NCBI GenBank assembly: GCA_044221555.1
Contig: JBGAOY010000034.1
Location: 1-38,533 of the forward strand
Reading direction: 5' to 3'
DNA: 38,533 nt
DNA from: JAEUJM01 sp044221555
GTDB lineage: Bacteria > Actinomycetota > Acidimicrobiia > Acidimicrobiales > DATDAH01
The first letter of the stretch is position 1. Each line of letters opens with the position of its first letter. A model generated the notes under the pieces. That model ran no database searches. It was not told the origin of the DNA and saw only the letters and a program-made list of their open reading frames with translations. The position numbers and the translations under genes are program-made. Positions 1-7,932 of this stretch are shown here, piece by piece.

Positions 1-543
1 GATCTGGATCTCGGGGCCAGTGAGGTCGATCACGGTCGATGCGGTGCCGGCGCACGGGCCACCGTCGAGGGCGATGCCGACCGGGCCGGTGAGCGCGGCA
101 GCGGCATCGGCCGCTCCTTCAGGTGTCGGCTGACCGGTGCGGTTGGCGCTGGTGGTGGCGAGAGGGCCCACCTCGGTGGCCAGGGCGGCGATGACCGGGT
201 GGTCGGGCCAGCGGATGCCGATGGTCTGGTGGGGCTCGCCGAGGGGCAAGTCGACCCCCGGTCGCCGGGGCAGCACCATGGTCAGCGGCCCCGGCCAGAA
301 GGCGGCGGCCAACCGGCGCGCCCCCGCGGACATCTCGGCCAGCGCCTCGGCCTGTTCGAGGCCGGCCACCAGCACCGCTATCGGCATGTCGGCGGGGCGC
401 CCTTTCAGCGCGAACAACCGGTCGACCGCGCCGGCCACCGACGGCAGCGCGGCCAGGCCGTACACCGTGTCGGTCGGAACGACGATGGCCTCACCCGCCC
501 GCAACACCGCCACGGCCCGCTCGAGCGCCTCCGGCGAGATCAC
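1..543 (-). CDS. tsaC: L-threonylcarbamoyladenylate synthase (TsaC/Sua5/YwlC family), 3' end cut by window edge
   Basis: The enzyme makes threonylcarbamoyl-AMP from threonine, bicarbonate and ATP, the first step of the t6A37 tRNA modification. About 181 codons are visible and the C-terminus lies outside the window. The translated strand reads VISPEALERAVAVLRAGEAI followed by VVPTDTVYGLAALP, then the LKGRP substrate-binding motif, FWPGPLTMVLPRR, and the TTSANRTG (SxN) motif, all typical of the YrdC/Sua5 fold. The start is taken as GTG at 543 because a TAGCCT -10-like box lies 7 nt upstream, which suits a leaderless mRNA. It lies downstream of prmC on the same strand but is separated by 119 bp containing a strong hairpin, so it probably has its own promoter. 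The order prmC-tsaC is conserved in actinobacteria. Whether a C-terminal Sua5 domain follows cannot be seen. Confidence 0.95.
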   Translation of the reverse strand, partial: MISPEALERAVAVLRAGEAIVVPTDTVYGLAALPSVAGAVDRLFALKGRPADMPIAVLVAGLEQAEALAEMSAGARRLAAAFWPGPLTMVLPRRPGVDLPLGEPHQTIGIRWPDHPVIAALATEVGPLATTSANRTGQPTPEGAADAAAALTGPVGIALDGGPCAGTASTVIDLTGPEIQI

Positions 544-550
544 GGACCGG

Positions 551-556
551 AGGCTA
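551..556 (-). promoter_or_regulatory. -10-like box for leaderless tsaC
   Basis: TAGCCT (TANNNT consensus) ends 7 nt before the GTG start of tsaC. This is the spacing expected when transcription starts at the first base of the start codon. No convincing -35 was found. Inference only. Confidence 0.45.
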
Positions 557-593
557 CGGCACCGGCTCACCGGCGGCGCCCCCGACACCACCC

Positions 594-645
594 CGAACTG
601 GCGCCCGATCCGGTCGCCTGGGCAACAGGATCAGGCGCCAGTTCG
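594..645 (-). terminator. Hairpin between prmC and tsaC
   Basis: Arms 594-605 (CGAACTGGCGCC) and 634-645 (GGCGCCAGTTCG) pair perfectly over 12 bp. After one mismatch, 607-611 and 628-632 add 5 bp, leaving a 16-nt loop. There is no U-tract, which is common for actinobacterial terminators. It lies 18 bp beyond the prmC stop and probably ends the rho-to-prmC transcript. Confidence 0.6.
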
Positions 646-662
646 CGGGGAGTCCCGTGCCG

Positions 663-1535
663 CTACTCGAACCGGGCGACGAGGGCCCGTGGGCGGCCCC
701 AGAGGTCAGGGGCGACGCGCGCGTCGGTGAAGCCGGCGTCCTCGGCCAGCGCCACGGCGGTGTCGGCCTGGGTGGGCGCCACCTCCACCACGAGCACGCC
801 GGGACGGACCAGCCACTCGGGCGCCTCCGCCACGATGACCTCGATGGCCTCGAGGCCGGTGGGGCCGGGGATCAGGGCGCCCGTGGGCTCCCAGTTCGCC
901 ACCTCGGCCGGAAGCGCGTCGGTGGCGGCGACGTAGGGCGGGTTGCTGATCACCAGGTCCAGGACGCCCCGCAGCGCGTCGGGCAGTGCCTCGAACCACG
1001 AGCCTTCGCACAACGTGACGTGGGCCCCGGGCGCCCCGAGGCCGGCCAGGTTGTTGCGGGCCACGTCGATGGCGTCGGCCGACACGTCGGTGGCCCACAC
1101 CCGGGCACGGGGACGCTCCGCGGCGACCGACAAGGCGATCGCGCCAGAGCCGGTGCCCAGGTCGGCCACGTGGGGCTCGTCGACCTTCAGCCGGTCCAAC
1201 TCGGCCAGCGCGAACTCCACCACCTGCTCGGTCTCGGGACGGGGGATCAGCACCCGCCGGTCGACCATCAGGTCGAGGGTGCGGAACGACCACTCCCCCA
1301 GCACGTACTGCAGCGGCTCGCCGGCCAGGCGGCGCTCGAGCATGAGATCGAAGAACCCCACGCCTCGCTCGGTGGCCGGCTCGGACAGCCGCAACCCGTA
1401 CTCCGCGCCCTCGAATCCCGCCGCACGCTCGATGATGCGCCGCACGCTCACCTCGGGCGACGGGATGTGCGCCTCCGCCAGGCGGCGCTCCCCCTCCTGC
1501 GCGAACACCCGCCAGGGTGTCCCCTCGGCGCTCAT
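663..1535 (-). CDS. prmC: Peptide chain release factor N5-glutamine methyltransferase PrmC (HemK)
   Basis: PrmC methylates the glutamine of the GGQ motif of release factors using S-adenosylmethionine. The protein has 290 residues, normal for the family. An N-terminal helical substrate-recognition domain (about 1-85) is followed by the Rossmann methyltransferase core, with the SAM loop DLGTGSGAIAL near 125-135 and the catalytic NPPY at 198-201. The start is the ATG at 1535 (MSAEGTPWRVF); its first bases overlap the prfA stop by 4 bp (ATGA), which implies translational coupling to its own substrate RF1. Longer in-frame extensions upstream run through prfA and are not credible. Confidence 0.97.
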   Translation of the reverse strand: MSAEGTPWRVFAQEGERRLAEAHIPSPEVSVRRIIERAAGFEGAEYGLRLSEPATERGVGFFDLMLERRLAGEPLQYVLGEWSFRTLDLMVDRRVLIPRPETEQVVEFALAELDRLKVDEPHVADLGTGSGAIALSVAAERPRARVWATDVSADAIDVARNNLAGLGAPGAHVTLCEGSWFEALPDALRGVLDLVISNPPYVAATDALPAEVANWEPTGALIPGPTGLEAIEVIVAEAPEWLVRPGVLVVEVAPTQADTAVALAEDAGFTDARVAPDLWGRPRALVARFE

Positions 1536-2596
1536 GCCCCCTGGAGCTGCTTGGCGCGGTCGTCTGCCACCAGCGCGTCGACCACGTCGTCGAGCTCGCC
1601 CGCCAGGATCTTGTCGAGCTTGTACAGCGTCAGGTCGATCCGGTGGTCGGTGAGCCGGTTCTCCTTGAAGTTGTAGGTGCGGATCTTCTCGGAGCGCCCG
1701 CCGCCGCCGATCTGGTCGCGGCGCTGGTCGGACGCGGCGGCCGACGCCTCGTCCTGCTTCGCCTTCAGGAGCCGGGCCCGGAGCACCTGCATGGCCTTGG
1801 CCCGGTTCTGGATCTGGCTCTTCTCGTCCTGCATGGCCACCACCAGGCCCGTGGGCTTGTGGGTGATGCGCACGGCCGAGTCCGTGGTGTTCACCGACTG
1901 CCCGCCCGGGCCCGACGAGCGGTAGACGTCGATCTGCAGGTCGTTGGGATCGATGTGCACGTCGACCTCTTCGGCCTCGGGCAGCACCGACACCGTGGCC
2001 GACGACGTGTGGATGCGACCCTGGCTCTCGGTGACCGGCACCCGTTGCACCCGGTGGGGGCCGCCCTCGTGCTTCATGCGGCTCCACACGCCGTCCCCCT
2101 TGAGCAGCAGGGTGACGTCGCTGAACCCACCCATGTCCGACGGCTGGCTGGCGAGCACCTCGCACCTCCACCCCATGCGACCGGCGTAGGCCTGGTACAT
2201 CTCGGCCAGGTCGCGGGCGAACAGGTTGGCCTCCTCGCCCCCTTCGGCGCCGCGGATCTCGACGATCACGCTCTTGTCGTCGTTGGGGTCCCGGGGCAAC
2301 AGCAGCTCGCGCAACTCGTCCTCGAGGCGGGCGATCGAGGCCTCGGCGTCGTCGGCCTCGGCCCGCATCACCTCACGGTCGTCGCCCGAGGCGTCGGACA
2401 GCATCTCGCGGGCGGTCTGCAGGTCCTCGGTGGCCTGACGGAGCTCGCGGGCCCGCGACACGATCTCCTCGAGCTCCTTGTACCGGCGGGCCACCTCGCC
2501 GTAGCGGCGCTGGTCGGCGATCACCTGGGGGTCGGCCAGGCGCGCCTCGACGTCGTCGAACTCCCGCTCCAGGTCGCCCAGCCGCTCCAGCATCAT
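1532..2596 (-). CDS. prfA: Peptide chain release factor 1 (RF1)
   Basis: RF1 recognises UAA and UAG stop codons and triggers peptidyl-tRNA hydrolysis. It has 354 residues, within the RF1 range. An N-terminal coiled domain (about 1-110) is followed by the PCRF region. The tripeptide PVT at 187-189 fits the PxT anticodon of RF1 rather than the SPF of RF2. The GGQ catalytic motif is at 231-233 within GPGGQSVNTTDSAVRITH. It begins with two consecutive ATGs (2596 and 2593). A TAGCCT box at 2600-2605 would suit a transcript starting near the second one, so a minor internal promoter is possible. The gene overlaps prmC by 4 bp downstream and lies 26 bp after the unknown gene upstream. Confidence 0.98.
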   Translation of the reverse strand: MMLERLGDLEREFDDVEARLADPQVIADQRRYGEVARRYKELEEIVSRARELRQATEDLQTAREMLSDASGDDREVMRAEADDAEASIARLEDELRELLLPRDPNDDKSVIVEIRGAEGGEEANLFARDLAEMYQAYAGRMGWRCEVLASQPSDMGGFSDVTLLLKGDGVWSRMKHEGGPHRVQRVPVTESQGRIHTSSATVSVLPEAEEVDVHIDPNDLQIDVYRSSGPGGQSVNTTDSAVRITHKPTGLVVAMQDEKSQIQNRAKAMQVLRARLLKAKQDEASAAASDQRRDQIGGGGRSEKIRTYNFKENRLTDHRIDLTLYKLDKILAGELDDVVDALVADDRAKQLQGA

Positions 2597-2622
2597 CCCA
2601 GGCTAGGAGGGCGCTTCTTTTC

Positions 2623-3654
2623 TCACGCGTCGGCGACCGGCCGCACGTGGCTCCGCCAGTCGCCCTCGACGGCGACGATCTCGGCGGGATCGGCCAGCGC
2701 TGCGGCCAGCGCCTGGGTGACCGGGTGGTCGTCGCGCTCGGGCACCACCAGGACGAGGCGGGCGTCGGGCGCGTGCCAGGAGCGAGCGTCGGCCGCGGCG
2801 GGCACCAGATCGAGGTCGACGCCGGCCGAGCAGACCACCACGACGGGGACGCCGCCCCGGTCGACACCGAGTGCCGCCGCCGGCGCCGCGTCCTTCACGT
2901 TGTCGCGTGGGCGGGGTGGGTCGATCGGGGCCAGCGACCGGGCGCCGACCACCTCGGGCTGCGCCATCACCCGGCAGCGCAGCCACCGCTCGGCGGCCAG
3001 ACGGTTGAGCGGATGCGGCGGGGCATCGGGTCGTCGCTGCGCCAGCACCGCGTCCACCACCGCGGCCAGGGCCTCGGCCGTGGGCAGCCGACCGTGGATC
3101 ATGGCGAACGCCTCCCGGTCGTGGCGGCCGACCCCGACCTCGAGCCGGGGCGCCTCGGCCTCGCCGTCCTGGTCCACCACGACCCGGGCGATCTCCAGGC
3201 CCAGCACCTCGCCCGACATCACGCCGTGCTCGATCACCACGTCGACACCGGACGCCTCGAGCAGGGACCGCAGCTGATCGGTGCCCTCGGGCGCGGCCCG
3301 GCGCTCGGGGTACGGCGCCCGCTCGGCGGGGTGCACCGCGCGACCCTGCACCTGCCACACGGTGAGTGACCGGGCGAACTCGCCCGCCCGACGGGCTACG
3401 ACGCCGGCGGCGGCAGGGTCGTCCACCAGCACGTGCAACTCGTCGACGTCGTTCCGATGGGCCCACGCCACCGCGCCGCCGAGCACCCGCTCCGGCTCGG
3501 TGTCGGCCAGCACCCATCCGGTGGAACCCTCCACCAGGGCGCCGGCGCCGCCGAGCGCGGCCGGCCGGCGCTCGGCCTCGCCCCACTGGTCGCGCACGAG
3601 CGCGCCGAGCTTGGCCGCTACCAGCGCGGCACGGCGATCGGGGTCCAGGGTCAT
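2623..3654 (-). CDS. Conserved protein of unknown function between rpmE and prfA
   Basis: The protein has 343 residues, starting at ATG 3654 (MTLDPDRRAALVAAKLGALVRD), 37 bp after the rpmE stop and 26 bp before prfA. I do not recognise a named family. It is soluble, with no signal peptide or membrane segment. Its middle part mentions a GRHDREAFAMIHGRLP stretch and is flanked by alpha/beta-looking segments (ELHVLVDDPAAAGVVARRA; VPVVVVCSAGVDLDLVPAA), suggesting an alpha/beta fold with two halves. Phrases such as VDVVIEHGVMSGEVLGLEIARV and EVGVGRHDREAF look well structured, so this is a real gene rather than a shadow. The context suggests a role linked to translation or to co-expression with ribosomal genes. 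Mycobacterium has no gene in this slot as far as I recall. Confidence 0.8.
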   Translation of the reverse strand: MTLDPDRRAALVAAKLGALVRDQWGEAERRPAALGGAGALVEGSTGWVLADTEPERVLGGAVAWAHRNDVDELHVLVDDPAAAGVVARRAGEFARSLTVWQVQGRAVHPAERAPYPERRAAPEGTDQLRSLLEASGVDVVIEHGVMSGEVLGLEIARVVVDQDGEAEAPRLEVGVGRHDREAFAMIHGRLPTAEALAAVVDAVLAQRRPDAPPHPLNRLAAERWLRCRVMAQPEVVGARSLAPIDPPRPRDNVKDAAPAAALGVDRGGVPVVVVCSAGVDLDLVPAAADARSWHAPDARLVLVVPERDDHPVTQALAAALADPAEIVAVEGDWRSHVRPVADA

Positions 3655-3691
3655 CGCACGGGGCGGTGGGCGCCGCCCGGAGGGATGGGGC

Positions 3692-3904
3692 TCAGGCCTT
3701 GTTCTTGCGCTGGCCGTAGCGACGCTCGAACCGGTCGATGCGACCGCCCGAGTCCACCAGCTTCTGCTTGCCGGTGTAGAAGGGGTGGCACTCGCTGCAC
3801 AGCTCGACGTGGAGGTCGGAGGTGGTCGAGCGGGTGGTGAACGTGTTGCCACAGGAGCACTTCACGGTGGCGACGACGTAGTCGGGGTGAATGTCAGCTT
3901 TCAT
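3692..3904 (-). CDS. rpmE: 50S ribosomal protein L31, zinc-binding type
   Basis: The protein has 70 residues: MKADIHPDYVVATVKCSCGN at the start, then the second Cys pair in CSECH. The four cysteines C16, C18, C36 and C39 form the zinc site of the C+ (type A) L31 paralogue, as opposed to the zinc-free type used under zinc limitation. A Shine-Dalgarno-like AAGAAGG lies 5 nt before the ATG. It lies between rho and the unknown gene, the usual rho-rpmE-prfA neighbourhood. No Zur-like operator was recognised upstream. Confidence 0.98.
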   Translation of the reverse strand: MKADIHPDYVVATVKCSCGNTFTTRSTTSDLHVELCSECHPFYTGKQKLVDSGGRIDRFERRYGQRKNKA

Positions 3905-3968
3905 GGCTGCCTTCTTCGCTGAGCGGGTGGATCATGATACCGGCGGGGGGTGGGGACGCCTCAAGCCG

Positions 3969-5873
3969 TCAGCCGGCAGGGGCGGCCTTGGCGATCTCGT
4001 CCAGGAAGGCGTCGTTGCTCTTGAACGTCTTCATGCGGTCGATCAACAGCTCGAGGCCGGCGCCGTTGCCCCCGTCGAGGGCGTTGAGCACCCGCCGCAG
4101 CTTCCACACCTGCTGCAGCTCCTTGGGCTTGAACAACAGCTCCTCGTGGCGGGTGGACGAGCCCTCGACGTCGATGGCCGGGTAGATGCGACGGTCGGCC
4201 ATGCGCCGGTCGAGGCGCAGCTCCATGTTGCCGGTGCCCTTGAACTCCTCGAAGATCACCTCGTCCATCCGCGACCCCGTCTCCACCAACGCGGTGGCCA
4301 GGATGGTGAGCGAGCCGCCCTCCTCCAGGTTGCGCGCCGCCCCGAAGAACTTCTTCGGCGGGTAGAGCGCCCCGGTGTCGATGCCCCCCGACATCACCCG
4401 GCCGGTGGTGGGCGCGGCCAGGTTGTAGGCACGGGCCAGGCGGGTGATGCCGTCGAGGATGATCACCACGTCCTTGCCGTCCTCGACCATGCGCTTGGCC
4501 CGCTCGATGGTCAGCTCGGCCACCTGGGTGTGCTCCTCGGTCGGGCGGTCGAACGTGGAGGCCGCCACCTCGCCCGCCTTCACCCAGCGGCGCATGTCGG
4601 TGACCTCCTCGGGCCGCTCGTCGACCAGGAGGACGATGAGGTGCACCTCGGGGTTGTTGGTCTCGATGGACCGGGCGATGGCCTTCATCACCGTGGTCTT
4701 GCCCGCCTTGGGGGGCGAGACGATCAGGCCACGGGTGCCCTTGCCGATGGGCGCGAGCAGGTCGATGATGCGCGCCGTCATGTTGTAGGGGTCGTGGGGG
4801 GCCTCGAGCCGCAGCTTGTCGTCGGGGAAGAGCGCGGTGAGGTCGTCGAAGCGCGGACGCTCACGGGCCTTGTCGGGGCTGACCCCGTTGACCTCGTCGA
4901 TGTGCAGCAGCGCCGGGTTCTTCTCGTTGCGGTTGGCGGGTCGGCTGGCGCCCTTGATGTGGTCGCCCTTGCGCAGCGAGAACTGCCGCACCTGCTTGAC
5001 CGACACGTACACGTCGTCCTTGCTGGCCAGGTAGCCGTGCAGGCGGAGGAACCCGTAGCCCTCGTCGCGCAGGTCGAGCAGGCCCTCGACCGCAACCGGC
5101 TCGCCCTGGAAGGGCTCGTCCGCGCCGGGACGATCTCCCCGGCCGCGGCGGCGGCGGCGGCGGTTGCCGGCATCCACGTCGTCACCGTGCTGGTTCCGCT
5201 CACCGCCCTGGTCGTTGCCGCCCTGGCCCGGTCGGGCCTGGTTGGGCCCGCCCTGGCCCTCGTCGGCCCCGTTGTCGTGCGCGGGGGCGTTGTCGCGCGC
5301 GGGGGCGTTGTCGCGCGCCTCACCACGCGCACCGCGGTTGGCCTCGCGGTCCCGGGTGCGGGGCTTGGCGCCCGAATCGCCTCCGTCGTCGCCGCCCGAG
5401 CCGTCGTCGGTGTGGCCCTTCCCGCCGTCGGCCGCCCCGTTGGTGGCCGCGCCGGACACGGCCCCGCCCTTGTCCTTCACACTGGCACGGGCACGGGTGG
5501 CCGCGCCGCGCACCTCGGGGGTGGTGGGTTCGGCGGCACCCGTGTCGTCGGCCTCGTCGCCACCAGTGGGCGGTCCGTCCGCGTCCTGATCGCGGGCGCT
5601 CCCGCCACCATGGGCCTCGGACCCCTCGCCGGCCTCCGCGCCGCCGGCAGCCGTGTCGCGGTCGGCCGTGTCGTTCTCCGCCGTGGCGTTGTCGGCGGCC
5701 TCGTCGGCACCGGCGTCGGTGACGCCGGCCAGCTCGAGGATCAGGTCGATGATCTCGCCCTTGCGTGCCCGCGACCCGGGACGGCCGCCCATCGCGAGAG
5801 CGATGGTGTGGAGCTCGTCTCGGTCCTTGCGCTCGAGCGCCGTCCGCTCGAGTTGGGTGGGCTCCACGCTCAT
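3969..5873 (-). CDS. rho: Transcription termination factor Rho with long disordered insertion
   Basis: Rho is a hexameric RNA-dependent ATPase that ends transcription. It has 634 residues from ATG 5873 (MSVEPTQLERTALERKDRDE), chosen because AGAAGGAACC precedes it; an upstream in-frame extension lacks Rho-like sequence. The N-terminal helical domain (about 1-50) is followed by an insertion of about 200 residues (55-255) rich in G, D, A and N, with short repeats (ARDNAP) and an arginine run before the cold-shock RNA-binding domain (258-330, EGYGFLRLHGYL). The ATPase domain has Walker A SPPKAGKTT near 386-394 and Walker B VVIILDGITRLARA, and ends in MKTFKSNDAFLDEIAKAAP. Such insertions are known in actinobacterial Rho and add RNA affinity. 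The gene heads a minus-strand unit with rpmE. Confidence 0.98.
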   Translation of the reverse strand: MSVEPTQLERTALERKDRDELHTIALAMGGRPGSRARKGEIIDLILELAGVTDAGADEAADNATAENDTADRDTAAGGAEAGEGSEAHGGGSARDQDADGPPTGGDEADDTGAAEPTTPEVRGAATRARASVKDKGGAVSGAATNGAADGGKGHTDDGSGGDDGGDSGAKPRTRDREANRGARGEARDNAPARDNAPAHDNGADEGQGGPNQARPGQGGNDQGGERNQHGDDVDAGNRRRRRRGRGDRPGADEPFQGEPVAVEGLLDLRDEGYGFLRLHGYLASKDDVYVSVKQVRQFSLRKGDHIKGASRPANRNEKNPALLHIDEVNGVSPDKARERPRFDDLTALFPDDKLRLEAPHDPYNMTARIIDLLAPIGKGTRGLIVSPPKAGKTTVMKAIARSIETNNPEVHLIVLLVDERPEEVTDMRRWVKAGEVAASTFDRPTEEHTQVAELTIERAKRMVEDGKDVVIILDGITRLARAYNLAAPTTGRVMSGGIDTGALYPPKKFFGAARNLEEGGSLTILATALVETGSRMDEVIFEEFKGTGNMELRLDRRMADRRIYPAIDVEGSSTRHEELLFKPKELQQVWKLRRVLNALDGGNGAGLELLIDRMKTFKSNDAFLDEIAKAAPAG

Positions 5874-6049
5874 GGTTCCTTCTTTCTGGTGCGTGCCATC
5901 GCAGGTGAGGCCAGCCTCGCCGGTCCGGGCAAAGGGGAAGATCGCCGAGCGGGGAACCGCCACCGCTACCGCCTCAGCGGATCGACCCGTGCCCAAGCGG
6001 AACGTCTGGCATCGGGTGGTGGAGCGGGCCCGTCATCGACGGCACGACC

Positions 6050-6077
6050 ACGTTACCAGCTGTCACGACGACGGCAA
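6050..6077 (-). promoter_or_regulatory. Candidate rho promoter with long leader
   Basis: On the minus strand TTGCCG (6072-6077) is followed by a 16-bp spacer and TAACGT (6050-6055). A start near 6043 would give a leader of about 170 nt before the rho ATG. Long rho leaders that mediate autoregulation are known in other bacteria. The rest of the 256-bp gap to the ABC gene shows nothing else recognisable. Confidence 0.4.
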
Positions 6078-6129
6078 TCGGGCCAATTCGCTCGTCAGGC
6101 ACCCGGAGGCCCGCGAGACTGACCCGTTC

Positions 6130-6939
6130 GTGGGGACCCTTTCGCCGGAACCGGTGCTGGTGGCGCGTGGGCTGGTGAAGGCATACAAGCGCGTCCGGGC
6201 GGTCGACGGGGTGGACCTGGTCGTCTCCGCCGGTGAGCGGGTGGGGCTCCTGGGGCCCAACGGGGCCGGCAAGACCACCACGCTGCTGATGCTCCTCGGG
6301 GCGATCACCCCCGACGAGGGGAGCATCGAGATCGTGGGGCGGCGCCTGCCGCGCCAACGCACGCAGGCCATGCAGCACGTCGGCTTCGCCGCCGGCTACC
6401 TGCCCCTCCCCGACCGGTTGCGGGTGCACGAGGTGCTGGGCATCTTCGGCCGGCTCTACGGCATCGACGACCCCACCGCGGCTGCGCAGGCCGCCCTCGA
6501 CCGCTTCGGTGTCTCGCACCTGGGCGAGGCCATGTGCGTGGAGCTGTCCTCGGGGCAGCGCACGATCGTGGGCATCGCCAAGGCGATCATGCACCACCCT
6601 CGCCTGCTCGTGCTCGACGAGCCCACCGCGTCGCTCGACCCCGACGTGGCCCTGCGGGTGCGAGCCGGCCTGCAGGCCCTCAGCGAGGACGAGGGCATCG
6701 CCCTGCTGGTCACCAGCCACAACATGGTGGAGGTGGCCGAGCTGTGCGAACGGGTCGTGTTCGTGCAGGGCGGCAGGGTCGTCGCCGACGGCACCCCCGA
6801 CGAGGTCGCCGGCGACGGGTCGCTCGAGGACTTCTTCCTGGCCCTCGCCCGCAACGAGGAGCTCGACAGCATCGGGAGCTTCCGGGGCGCGGGCAGCCAC
6901 GTGCCGCCGCTCGACGACGAGGGGACCGCCAAGCCATGA
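6130..6939 (+). CDS. ABC transporter ATP-binding protein (ABC-2/NatA-like)
   Basis: This is the energy-coupling ATPase of a two-gene ABC-2 exporter. It has 269 residues from GTG 6130 (MGTLSPEPVLVARGLVKAYK). Walker A GPNGAGKTT lies at about 42-50, the signature is LSSGQ, Walker B is LLVLDEPTASLDPD, and TSHNM carries the switch histidine. The start is uncertain: a GGAGG at 6105-6109 is too far away, and GTG 6154 is an alternative; the Walker region is unaffected. The stop overlaps the permease start by 4 bp (ATGA), so the two are coupled. Drug, polysaccharide or lipid-linked substrates are typical of this class; nothing here fixes the substrate. Confidence 0.95.
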   Translation: MGTLSPEPVLVARGLVKAYKRVRAVDGVDLVVSAGERVGLLGPNGAGKTTTLLMLLGAITPDEGSIEIVGRRLPRQRTQAMQHVGFAAGYLPLPDRLRVHEVLGIFGRLYGIDDPTAAAQAALDRFGVSHLGEAMCVELSSGQRTIVGIAKAIMHHPRLLVLDEPTASLDPDVALRVRAGLQALSEDEGIALLVTSHNMVEVAELCERVVFVQGGRVVADGTPDEVAGDGSLEDFFLALARNEELDSIGSFRGAGSHVPPLDDEGTAKP

Positions 6940-7796
6940 CCCTGCCCGCCTCGCCGTCGCCCGCCTCGTCGTCGCCTGCCGCGCCGTCCGGGCCACCCGC
7001 CAGCCCCCGGCGCTGGACGCGCATCAAGGCCATCGCGATCCGTCACGCCTACGTGCTGAAGCGCAGCCCCCATCGGGCCTTCGACGTGTTCGTGTGGCCG
7101 GTGGTCGACGTGCTGCTGTGGGGATCGCTCGGCGTGTTCGTGTCCCAGCAGACCGATGCCGCCCAGTCCGGCGTGCCCTACCTGCTGGCCGGGATCCTGT
7201 TGTTCCACGTGCTGTACCAATCGCAGATCGCGCTCTCCACGGGCTTCCTCGAGGAGGTCTGGTCGCGGAACCTGCTCAACTTCATGACCACCCCGGTCAC
7301 CGAGTGGGAGTACGCCGCCGGCGTGGCGCTGTTCGGCCTGGCCAAGGTGGTCACCGGCCTCGCAGTGGTCGTCGTGGCCGCGTTCGGCTTCTACGCGTTC
7401 TCCATCTTCGACGTGGGCTGGGCCCTGCTGCCGATCGGCGCCGTGCTGCTCATCGCCGGGTGGTCGATCTCGCTGTTCGTGATCGGCCTGGTCCTGCGCT
7501 TCGGCCAGAGCGCCGAGGTACTCGCCTGGGGGATCCTCTTCGTGGTCATGCCCCTGTCCGGCATCTTCTACCCCGTCGACGCCCTGCCCACCGTGCTCCA
7601 GCCGATCTCCGTGGCGCTGCCCACCACCCACGCCTTCGCCGCAGTGCGCACCGTGCTCGACGGCGACCCCATCCCCTGGGACCAGATCGCCATCGCCGCC
7701 GTCGGCTGTGTCGCGGTGGCGATCGCCGGCCTGTGGTTCGTCGCCCACATGCTCAAGACCTTCCGCAAACGGGGCTACATCACCCGCTTCAGCTGA
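6936..7796 (+). CDS. ABC-2 type transporter permease
   Basis: This is the membrane partner of the preceding ATPase. It has 286 residues from ATG 6936, in a 4-bp overlap with the upstream gene. A proline/serine-rich cytoplasmic N-terminus (about 1-28) is followed by about six membrane segments, including VFVWPVVDVLLWGSLGVFVS, VVTGLAVVVVAAFGFYAF and LLPIGAVLLIAGWSISLFVI. The motif SGIFYPVDALPTVLQPIS before the last segments is characteristic of ABC-2 (NodJ/DrrB-like) permeases. It ends 136 bp before the first propeller gene on the same strand. A functional link to those secreted proteins is possible, but ABC-2 exporters do not normally carry large proteins. Confidence 0.94.
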   Translation: MTLPASPSPASSSPAAPSGPPASPRRWTRIKAIAIRHAYVLKRSPHRAFDVFVWPVVDVLLWGSLGVFVSQQTDAAQSGVPYLLAGILLFHVLYQSQIALSTGFLEEVWSRNLLNFMTTPVTEWEYAAGVALFGLAKVVTGLAVVVVAAFGFYAFSIFDVGWALLPIGAVLLIAGWSISLFVIGLVLRFGQSAEVLAWGILFVVMPLSGIFYPVDALPTVLQPISVALPTTHAFAAVRTVLDGDPIPWDQIAIAAVGCVAVAIAGLWFVAHMLKTFRKRGYITRFS

Positions 7797-7839
7797 TCAC
7801 GGCTCGACGGCGTGTTCGCCGCCGAACGCCGACGACCCC

Positions 7840-7875
7840 AGGTCATCGCCCACGGGGTGACCTTCGGCCCTGACC
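7840..7875 (+). promoter_or_regulatory. Upstream element shared by the two propeller genes, copy 1
   Basis: GGTGACCTTCGGCCCTGACC at 7856-7875 recurs with one change at 12580-12599. In both copies a GTCA half-site sits exactly 12 nt before TGACCT, forming a GTCA-N12-TGAC inverted repeat. The distance to the start codon is 57 nt here and 59 nt in copy 2. It may be an operator, a UTR element or simply retained duplicate sequence. Confidence 0.5.
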
Positions 7876-7932
7876 GGCACCGAGCGCAGGCGCGACGTTG
7901 GATGCAGACAACCGCATCGGGTGGTGATCGCC

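Noticed and set aside
137..936. Long plus-strand reading frames over tsaC and prmC
   Set aside because: Arginine/proline/glycine-rich shadows of the real minus-strand genes; they carry no domain and overlap conserved motifs.
3891..6122. 743-codon plus-strand frame antisense to rho
   Set aside because: Open only because of GC-rich codon bias in rho; the minus strand encodes an intact Rho with Walker motifs.
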